This document shows, piece by piece, positions 17,927 to 25,013 of a stretch of 64,000 nucleotides of DNA. Source of the DNA: Gammaproteobacteria bacterium (lineage in GTDB: Bacteria > Pseudomonadota > Gammaproteobacteria > Pseudomonadales > Azotimanducaceae); contig NZGG01000046.1 in assembly GCA_002690865.1 (NCBI GenBank), forward strand, positions 82,034 to 146,033, given 5' to 3'. Every line of letters begins with the position of its first letter. The first letter of the stretch is position 1. The notes under the pieces were generated by a model. The model was not told the DNA's origin. It did no database searches and saw only the letters and a program-made list of their open reading frames with translations. The position numbers were made by a program, and so were the translations under genes.

Positions 17927-19570
17927 CTAAGGTTTACGTCCCGATGGAGCAGGCACAACGCCGTTGATTGGTTCCATATTGTTAGCATTGATTTCTATTA
18001 ACACTGGCCCCGCTTCTCCCATAGCCTTACGCATGTTGTTCTCTAGATCATCAACGTTGTCCACATATAATCCTGGGATTCCCATGCTTTCTGCAAGCTT
18101 CACAAAATCGGGCGTATGAAGTTCAGTCTCGTTAAACCGCCCATCGAACCGATGAGATTGCAGCCCACGCAGAACACCGTATCCTCCATCATTGAATATC
18201 ACAATGACCGCGGGAATATGGTACTGCGCGGCAGTCGCTAATTCTCCAACATGAAACATAAAGCCACCATCACCATGCATAATAATAGTCTTTTTGCCCG
18301 TCGCAACTGCAACACCCAGACCTAACGGCAATCCAGGACCGATCGCTCCTGATGTTGGGAAAATATAACCCTTAGGTTGATCAATCGGTAGCAGTGTATT
18401 ACCCCAGTTATATCCAGGAATAGTGCTGTCACGCACGAAGAAAACACCAGGACCCAGATACTTTGAAAAAACATCCAAGGCTTTAGCATGGTCAGGGCCT
18501 AACCCTTTACGCATATTAATGTTTGTCTCAGCAACAACAGATTTAACTTGATCGCGATACTGAATATCACCTTTCTGATAGATTGATTGTGACAGTGCTA
18601 ACAACGCAAGCTCTGCATCACTAACAAGTCCAATATCTGCACGGAAATTCAAATTAATGACCTTAGGATCAATGTCTATATGTATCATTGACGGTAGCTC
18701 CATATTAATCTTCATGCCTTCCGTACCAGCTTGAAATCGTGTACCCACCGCAATCAATAAATCTGCTTCTTTTACCAACTCCTTAACAGGGGGACGCATC
18801 AATGCATTACCCATATGTAAAGGATGATTTATCGGAAATGCGCCCTTACCATTAGCTGTGGTAATGACGGGGGCATCTAGCAGTTCGGCGAAAACCTTCA
18901 ATGCTTCCCTCGCTTTATCTGTTGAGATCCCACCACCCACCAGAATGACTCGCTTATTGACCTTATCGATAAGCGATACTGCCGAGGAAAGGACCGTAGA
19001 ATCAGGTGCTAATGCAATTGGTTTTTTAATCGGAGCAGCTATCTCTGACGTTATCGCATATTGGAGATCGATAGGTATTTCGATTGCTCCCGGTTGAGGT
19101 CGACCATTTAAAATCGATTCAATAACGACCTTTAGAGATGACTCAACTTCGTGAACATAGCGTGGAGATGCTACTGAACAAGTCACGGTATCGAGCATTA
19201 ATTTTTGGTTCTCCGCCTCATGTACGTAGCCCTTTCCTTTTCCATAAAAAACCGTTTCCGCTTGACCAGTTATTGCCAACAAAGGTGATGACGAAAAGCC
19301 AGCCTCATATAATCCTGTCATCAAATTTGTTGTCCCCGGACCAGTGCTGCCGAGAACAACACCGAGACTTCCGGATGCCCTAGCATAACCATCAGCCATA
19401 TGTGCAGCACTGCTCTCATGACGTGCAGTAATCATCTCAATATCATCTGAACGGCTAATAGCATCGACAATCGGCATGTTATGAATACTTACAATACCAA
19501 AGACATGACGCACACCCGCCTCAACCAGTGTATCAACCACAATTTCAGCACCCGATTTATCTTTAGACAC
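17927..19570 (-). CDS. Thiamine diphosphate-binding protein, acetolactate synthase-like
   Basis: The three-domain ThDP fold is complete in 547 residues. The N-terminal Pyr domain carries the activating E52 in 'ARHESSAAHMADGYAR'. The middle domain has 'RVILVGGGIS', and the C-terminal PP domain has the Mg-ThDP motif 'GDGGFMFHVGELATA...IVIFND'. It resembles catabolic members (benzoylformate decarboxylase or glyoxylate carboligase-like) as much as anabolic IlvB: no small-subunit gene is next to it. A consensus AAGGAG precedes the ATG. It is divergent from an aldo/keto reductase across 129 bases. Acting on a 2-keto acid produced by the nearby dehydratases is a plausible role. Confidence 0.8.
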   Translation of the reverse strand: MSKDKSGAEIVVDTLVEAGVRHVFGIVSIHNMPIVDAISRSDDIEMITARHESSAAHMADGYARASGSLGVVLGSTGPGTTNLMTGLYEAGFSSSPLLAITGQAETVFYGKGKGYVHEAENQKLMLDTVTCSVASPRYVHEVESSLKVVIESILNGRPQPGAIEIPIDLQYAITSEIAAPIKKPIALAPDSTVLSSAVSLIDKVNKRVILVGGGISTDKAREALKVFAELLDAPVITTANGKGAFPINHPLHMGNALMRPPVKELVKEADLLIAVGTRFQAGTEGMKINMELPSMIHIDIDPKVINLNFRADIGLVSDAELALLALSQSIYQKGDIQYRDQVKSVVAETNINMRKGLGPDHAKALDVFSKYLGPGVFFVRDSTIPGYNWGNTLLPIDQPKGYIFPTSGAIGPGLPLGLGVAVATGKKTIIMHGDGGFMFHVGELATAAQYHIPAVIVIFNDGGYGVLRGLQSHRFDGRFNETELHTPDFVKLAESMGIPGLYVDNVDDLENNMRKAMGEAGPVLIEINANNMEPINGVVPAPSGRKP

Positions 19571-19699
19571 GTTAAAACTCCTTATTATTCAGTATAATTC
19601 CTATGGTCTGGGACCTTAGGTAATTCGAAAATTTAATTACTTAACCTGAGGCAATAGCGTAAATCAACGTCATCCAAGACTTCAAAGAAGGATAAAAAC

Positions 19700-20809
19700 A
19701 TGGATATATTGACGCCGCGAAAGGTTGGAAAAAGTCCAATGTATGTTACCCCACTTGGCCTTGGTTGTGGAATTTTATCGCGAGCTCACATTAGTAATAC
19801 TCAAGCGATATCCACGATAAACGCCGCATGGTATACAGGTGTCCGGCTATATGACACTTCAGCGTGGTACGGGGTTGGAAGATCAGAACGGCGCCTTGGT
19901 CTTGCGCTGGCTTATGCCGAAAACTCAGATCAAACCCCAGAGCGCAATAGTTTCTGCATCAACACTAAAGTCGGTAGAACATTGACTCCTGAACCATCAC
20001 ACCAAAAGGCCAATGATACATTCAGTCCTGGTGGACAAATAAGAAACCTAAGAGATCCAATGAGTGGATTCCGAGTCACCTTCGACTACAGCTATGAGGC
20101 AATTCTCAATCAGCATTGGGACTCTTTACAAAGACTCGGCCATTCGAAGGTAGATAGCTTAACGATACATGATATCGATTATGGCTATCATAATTCCGAA
20201 CAGGTGGAGGCTCATATGAATCAACTCTCAAAAAAAGGAGGTCAAGGGGCTAAAGCACTTGAGGAACTACGCAATAGTGGTGTTATAAAAGCGATCGGTT
20301 GTGGATGTAATCTCGAATCCAGGAATGCTTATAGTTGGCTGGATAATCGGCATGAAGATCTTTGCCAACGCATTGCTGATACCGTGGACTTGGATTTCTT
20401 TGTTATAGCAGGGGGTTATACGCTCCTTGAAACCAGAGCATTTCGCCGAATTTTTGCTATCTGCGAAGAAAGGAATATTGGTGCGATTGTAGCAGCACCC
20501 TATGCTAGCGGATGGTTGGTGACGCCTGATGAATCAGCCACGTATATGTACGACAAACCCTCCGAAGAAATCATTTTAAAATCGAGGGCAATGCAGACAA
20601 TCTGTAAGGACGCCAACATCCCTCTTGCGGCAGCAGCCATTCAATTTCCCCTTGCTCACCCCCAAGTGGCCGCAGTTATACCTGGAGCAAAGTCTCCAGA
20701 AGAACCAAAGGAAAATCATCGATTTCTCAATACCCCTATACCAAGTGAGGTCTGGGAGAAGATGAAGTTTCAAGGGCTACTGGATGAATCAATACCCACA
20801 CCTCAATAG
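19700..20809 (+). CDS. Aldo/keto reductase, D-threo-aldose/L-fucose dehydrogenase-like
   Basis: The catalytic tetrad is visible: D52 and Y57 in 'YDTSAWYGVGRSERRLG', K90 in 'INTKVGR' and H157 in 'SLTIHDID'. The run 'YGxGxSERRLG' followed by 'VGRTL' and by 'DYSYEAILNQHWDSLQRLG' is the pattern of the bacterial aldose 1-dehydrogenase branch that oxidises L-fucose or related sugars to lactones with NAD(P). The 369-residue length is somewhat longer than the core because of a loop near residues 95-125. Its stop codon abuts the stop of the convergent dehydratase gene. Together they could give lactone then dehydrated acid, if a lactonase is provided elsewhere. Confidence 0.8.
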   Translation: MDILTPRKVGKSPMYVTPLGLGCGILSRAHISNTQAISTINAAWYTGVRLYDTSAWYGVGRSERRLGLALAYAENSDQTPERNSFCINTKVGRTLTPEPSHQKANDTFSPGGQIRNLRDPMSGFRVTFDYSYEAILNQHWDSLQRLGHSKVDSLTIHDIDYGYHNSEQVEAHMNQLSKKGGQGAKALEELRNSGVIKAIGCGCNLESRNAYSWLDNRHEDLCQRIADTVDLDFFVIAGGYTLLETRAFRRIFAICEERNIGAIVAAPYASGWLVTPDESATYMYDKPSEEIILKSRAMQTICKDANIPLAAAAIQFPLAHPQVAAVIPGAKSPEEPKENHRFLNTPIPSEVWEKMKFQGLLDESIPTPQ

Positions 20810-21973
20810 CTAAGACCAATCTATATCTTGCCGTGATGGATTATGACCTTGACGATGTACCCAAGGTTTCCCTTTCTTGTCCCAAGGATGAGCAGCCAAC
20901 CAACTCTCGTCCATTGCACAGCCCAGCCCAGGCCCTGATGGCAAACTAAAATATCCATCTTTCTGCCGAGGCATATCCCCAATCACTGAATCTGAAAACC
21001 ATGAAGCTCTTAAGGAGGGTCCTCCTTCAGTGATAACAAAGTTCGGAGTACACGCATCCAAGTGCAAGGAAGCAAGCGTGTTGATCGGGCCATAGCAGTT
21101 ATGAGGTTGAAAACCAACATAATAGGCTTCTGCCATCGCAGCAATTTTCTTAGTTTCTAAAATACCGCCCGCATACATAATATCAGGCTGAATCATTGAA
21201 ACTGCGTGCAAGGGCAACAAATTAGCAAAATCAAATTTCGTCAACAATCTCTCGCCAGTCGCAATGGGCACATTCGTATTCTCAGATACTTTTTTTAAGG
21301 CTTCCATATTTTGTGGAGGAACCGGCTCTTCATAATAAAATGGTCGGTATTGTTCCATCCTATTAGCAACGCGAATAGCATCAGTCGGTGATAGTCTGCC
21401 GTGCACTTCCACTAGCAGTTCAACTTCTTCACCCACCGCATCCCGAACTGCTTTTAATTTCGCAACGGCTAAGTCTTCAGAATCACGATCGATAAAGATA
21501 CCTCGATGTTCAAAGGGATCACCCTTCAATGCGGTTAACCCCATATCAATGAACATCAAGGCCGTCTCAACTGAGGCCTCGGGTGTTGCACCATCCCAAC
21601 GGCCATAGGTCCATATCCGGTCCCGAATCTTTCCACCGAGCAAGTTATAGATGGGGGTATTAAGAACTTGTCCTTTGATATCCCAAAGAGCTATTTCAAT
21701 ACCACTAATAGCGGACATCTGAACCACACCACCTCGAACATGGAAATAGTGATACAAGGTCTGCCAATGCTTTTCTATTTCGTCAGGATCCTTCCCAATT
21801 AACGTAGCACCAAATTCTTCTATCATAGCAGCTACGGCAAAGGGTCCCGAAGACGCCTCACCCCAACCCGTAATACCTACATCTGTTTCAATTTTAACAA
21901 ACATGAAATTGCGCGTAAGATCCGCATTAAAGGGCACACCAGCCGGTATAGCCGTTACGGAGGTAATTTTCAT
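20810..21973 (-). CDS. Galactonate dehydratase-like mandelate racemase family enzyme
   Basis: This 387-residue enolase-superfamily protein follows the D-galactonate dehydratase (DgoD) plan: 'EVHGRLSPTDAIR', 'FYYEEPVPPQN', 'ATGERLLTKFDF', 'IQPDIMYAGGI' and 'GFQPHNCYGP'. Likely metal ligands are E189, E215 and E241, with H191 as the acid and the D264/H291 dyad as the base. Where DgoD has Asp as the first ligand ('VDFHGR') this protein has Glu, an unusual but conservative change. The product would be a 2-keto-3-deoxy sugar acid. It is transcribed alone on the minus strand, divergent from surE and convergent with the aldo/keto reductase. Confidence 0.82.
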   Translation of the reverse strand: MKITSVTAIPAGVPFNADLTRNFMFVKIETDVGITGWGEASSGPFAVAAMIEEFGATLIGKDPDEIEKHWQTLYHYFHVRGGVVQMSAISGIEIALWDIKGQVLNTPIYNLLGGKIRDRIWTYGRWDGATPEASVETALMFIDMGLTALKGDPFEHRGIFIDRDSEDLAVAKLKAVRDAVGEEVELLVEVHGRLSPTDAIRVANRMEQYRPFYYEEPVPPQNMEALKKVSENTNVPIATGERLLTKFDFANLLPLHAVSMIQPDIMYAGGILETKKIAAMAEAYYVGFQPHNCYGPINTLASLHLDACTPNFVITEGGPSLRASWFSDSVIGDMPRQKDGYFSLPSGPGLGCAMDESWLAAHPWDKKGKPWVHRQGHNPSRQDIDWS

Positions 21974-22040
21974 AAGGACCTCTTAAAAAAAGATAAATAA
22001 TTAGATTTGTTTTGAAAGACGCATTATCTCAAAAATCCCT

Positions 22041-22080
22041 CAAGTCAATCTGGACATAATCAAGTCAAAAAAATTGACCT
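22041..22080. promoter_or_regulatory. Direct repeat in divergent spacer, possible operator
   Basis: CAAGTCAA occurs twice exactly 20 bases apart, about two helical turns, and the second copy is followed by an inverted TTGAC half after five A. It lies in the 305-base spacer between the galactonate dehydratase-like gene and surE, 70-100 bases from the former. Dimeric regulator binding is a guess. Nothing else in the spacer stands out. Confidence 0.22.
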
Positions 22081-22278
22081 TATTGAAAGTTACCTAGGAT
22101 AGCCTAGAAAATTTGGTGCGAGACAACAAAAGTACACTAAACAAAGAATCTTAGGCAGAGTGTAGCTTACTATGACTTGTTCGGTCGAAAAAATTCAGAT
22201 GGCATTTCAACATAATAACGAAACACTCTAAACTATGAGTGCTGAAAACACTAAAAATATTGACCAAGGGAGAGTCGA

Positions 22279-23130
22279 TTGAAAATTTTGATTACCAATG
22301 ACGATGGCATAGATAGCCCCGGAATCCATGAACTAGCGGTCCAGATAGAAGGCGCTGGCTATAATGCTCTCGTTGTTGCCCCCGACCATAATGCCTCAGG
22401 GACAGGAACATCAGTCAGCGGAATTGCCAGTGACAACCCAATTGACTTCGAGACCGCTAAAATAAACAATTTCTCCGGAGAGGTTTATAGCGTTGCGGGT
22501 GCCCCTGCGTTCTGCGTTCTCGCTGCCTACATGGGAGCCTTTGGCGAAGCCCCTGATATTGTGGTTTCTGGCATCAATGCAGGGCTTAACCCGGGTCGAG
22601 CTGTAGCGCACAGTGGAACCATCGGTGCGGGAATTGCTGGCCAAAACTTTGGGATGAGATCGATCGCGGTCAGTGTTGATGTTACCCTCCCTTGGCATTG
22701 GAGTAGCGCAGCTGCTATCACTGTCGGGTTACTTCCGTATCTCATTGAAGGACCCTCGCATACGTTACTAAATCTAAATGTACCAGGAGCCCCACTGGAA
22801 CAAATTAAAGGTGTTCGTTGGGCGAGCTTGGCCCCCTATGGAACATTCAGGGGAACAATGATCCAGGAGCAAAACAAGTTAGTAATGAAACAGCAACCGA
22901 CCGAATATAATGCTGAGGATTATACTGATATTGGCACGGTTAAGGCTGGTTACGCGGCACTAACATCGCTCCACGCATCTGCTGAGGTTTGGGGGAAACA
23001 AGGAAAACCAGGAGAAGTAGTTAAACCTGAAGTTGGTATTCCTGCAGCCTCAACTGGCCAAGAACTGCGACCTCCTCGTGCTACTTTTTTACCTTCAAGA
23101 TATGATCCCCAAACCTACTCGTCGAAATAG
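22279..23130 (+). CDS. surE: 5'/3'-nucleotidase SurE family
   Basis: The metal site is at the N-terminus ('KILITNDDGIDSPGI', D8 and D9), followed by 'VVAPDHNASGTGTS' and 'VVSGINAGLNPGRAVAHSGTIGAG' with the conserved Asn and Ser/Thr. SurE removes phosphate from nucleoside monophosphates and short polyphosphates with divalent metal. The start is TTG with AAGGGAGAG before it; no ATG fits. The gene is not next to pcm or nlpD as in the usual gammaproteobacterial surE locus, and at 283 residues it is longer than the roughly 250 of typical SurE, so it is probably an accessory paralogue. The role in a sugar-catabolic neighbourhood is unclear. Confidence 0.85.
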   Translation: MKILITNDDGIDSPGIHELAVQIEGAGYNALVVAPDHNASGTGTSVSGIASDNPIDFETAKINNFSGEVYSVAGAPAFCVLAAYMGAFGEAPDIVVSGINAGLNPGRAVAHSGTIGAGIAGQNFGMRSIAVSVDVTLPWHWSSAAAITVGLLPYLIEGPSHTLLNLNVPGAPLEQIKGVRWASLAPYGTFRGTMIQEQNKLVMKQQPTEYNAEDYTDIGTVKAGYAALTSLHASAEVWGKQGKPGEVVKPEVGIPAASTGQELRPPRATFLPSRYDPQTYSSK

Positions 23131-23201
23131 GAATCGAATTTAATACCTAGTAGGTATCATGGTTAAAACAAGGCTGGGTCAATATTTTCTGTTTTTCATA
23201 A

Positions 23202-24178
23202 ATGGAATCCTTTGATGGATCAACAGGAGGAAGAATCCTTGTTAATATTGGGCCGCAAGAACTAAATCAAGAACGGCTCGATTTTCTAATGAGCCTAGGT
23301 GTAGAAGCTATCGAAATCCGTTTGTCTAGTAATGAAGCCTCAAGAGAATACCTAGAAAAAATTATTGATGGACTAAAAGGAACAGGACTAGAGCTGCATG
23401 AAATTATGTTGGAGAATGTCTATAACTCTACGTCAGCTGCGCTAGACCTTCCGCAGTGAGAAGCCGACTTAGAGTTCTTTAAGCGTTTTATAAGAGATTT
23501 AGGTGGTCTCAGAGTTCCACATACAACGTATGCTTGGCATACAAGAGTTATGTATGAAACTCATCGTGATAAAACACGAGGGGTAACGTCACGAGGTTTT
23601 TCAACGGCTCCGGCACAAGAAGCACCTCAGCAGTACCCAATACGCTATGAAGAAGATGAGCTTTGGGCAAACTACGAACGGTATATCAAAGAAGTATTGC
23701 CTGTTGCTCAAGCAGCAGGCGTAAAAATGCAACTACATCCAAATGATCCACCACTCGATCATCAGGGGTGGATCGTATATTTAAAAGTACAGCGGCATTT
23801 CGAAGAGCAATGGAAATCTCAAACCAGTCGACTAACTCCGGTATTCTTTTTTGCGTCGGTACTTGGGCTGAAATGGAGGGGCCTACCGGTAGGGGTGAAG
23901 ATATCAACCTTGCTCTGCGTGAGTTTGGAACAGCTGGCCAAATTCACCAGGTCCATATGCGTAATATCACACCGCAACTACCAAACTTCATTGAAACCTT
24001 TCCGGACGCCGGCTACCTTAACTTACATGCCATCATGGATGTACTCATTGAGATTGGTTTTGACGGCATGATTGTGCCAGACCATGTTTCTGGAGAAGGA
24101 GATGGAACAATTCATGAAGCATTCACTCTAGGCTATTTAAGAGCTCTAATACAATATGCAGAACACAAAACACCGTAG
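23202..24178 (+). pseudogene. Broken mannonate dehydratase-like TIM-barrel gene (stop and frameshift)
   Basis: Three consecutive pieces make one mannonate dehydratase (UxuA)-like protein of about 325 residues. Piece 1 ends at an in-frame TGA (23457-23459) after 'ALDLPQ'. The same frame then continues with coherent sequence ('EADLEFFKRFIRDLGG', later 'QAAGVKMQLHPNDPPL'). Near 23767 the frame shifts by one base in a GGGG run and coding resumes as 'VDRIFKSTAAFRRAMEI', 'FCVGTWAEMEGP', 'IHQVHMRN' and 'MIVPDHV', which are typical UxuA-family motifs for the metal site. One extra G would restore the frame. Two independent lesions argue for a real pseudogene, although sequencing error at the G run is possible. 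No good ribosome site precedes the ATG. UxuA converts D-mannonate to 2-keto-3-deoxygluconate. Confidence 0.8.
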
Positions 24179-24184
24179 TGGAAA

Positions 24185-24955
24185 CTAGGACTGTACTCGA
24201 GGCGGCGAGTTAACTCTAGCCATGCCCCCATCAACGGCAACAACTTCACCCGTCATATAGCGCGAAGCATCAGAAGCAAAAAATAGTACGACATCAGCAA
24301 TATCATCGCCAAAACCCCACCGTTTAAGTGCAATTCGATCTTCTAGCTGCTCAAGAAGTCCCGGGACATTAGCCCGGTCCTTTTCCCAAATAGCGGTAGC
24401 GATAAGACCAGGACATATCGCATTTACTCGGATCCCTTGCTCTCCCCAATCCGCAGCAAGGGCCCTGGTCATCGCATCAACGGCACCTTTAGTTCCTGCG
24501 TAAGCAACTCTTCCTACCGGACCTCGAAGACTAGCAATTGAGGAGATATTAATAACAGAACCACCCCCTCGTTCCGCCATACCCGGCCCCAATGCCAGAG
24601 TTAACATTAAAAGAGAACGAACATTGATAGAGAATACAAGATCAAAGTCGTCTTCCGTAAGCAAGTCAGGACTTCGGCGCATAGGGATGCCAGCATTGTT
24701 GACTAATATATCGACGGGTCCAACCCTTTCGATTACGCGTCTTCCTAGTTCCGTTCCCGCTTTAGGCTCAGAGAGATCCGCCTGAAGGATCACAGGATCA
24801 TGTTTAAGATCCGATGCTACAAGCTCTAGATCCGCCAATGTGCGCCCTGTAAGTACAACCCTAGCGCCAGCTCGATCTAATGCGCGCGCACTTGCTTCTC
24901 CAATTCCGCGGCTCGCACCACTAACAACAGCGAGTTTATCTGTCAGCTCATACAT
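24185..24955 (-). CDS. Short-chain dehydrogenase/reductase (SDR)
   Basis: A classical 256-residue SDR. The NAD(P) loop is 'SGASRGIGEASA' near residue 12, followed by 'LVNNAGIPM' and the catalytic 'NISSIAS...YAGTKGA' (Ser, Tyr, Lys). The C-terminal 'GDDIADVVLFFASDASRYMTGEVVAVDGG' is the usual substrate-side end. It follows the large PEP-utilising-type enzyme in the same direction by 58 bases and converges on the broken mannonate dehydratase gene. Sugar-acid or keto-acid dehydrogenation is likely, for example the 2-keto-3-deoxy acid step in fucose or galactonate breakdown, but substrate cannot be read from sequence. Confidence 0.88.
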   Translation of the reverse strand: MYELTDKLAVVSGASRGIGEASARALDRAGARVVLTGRTLADLELVASDLKHDPVILQADLSEPKAGTELGRRVIERVGPVDILVNNAGIPMRRSPDLLTEDDFDLVFSINVRSLLMLTLALGPGMAERGGGSVINISSIASLRGPVGRVAYAGTKGAVDAMTRALAADWGEQGIRVNAICPGLIATAIWEKDRANVPGLLEQLEDRIALKRWGFGDDIADVVLFFASDASRYMTGEVVAVDGGMARVNSPPRVQS

Positions 24956-25013
24956 TTTGAGACCTGCTCCTAGGTCAAACTGTTCTCAGAATCAGGACCA
25001 TTTAAACTTGTTC

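Noticed and set aside
23457-23459. Selenocysteine or other recoding at the in-frame TGA
   Set aside because: No recognisable hairpin follows at the required distance, the residue is not in an active-site motif, and a second lesion downstream makes a pseudogene simpler.
23760-23775. Programmed frameshift at the GGGG run
   Set aside because: It is not a known slippery heptamer with a downstream structure, and the gene is already interrupted by a stop.
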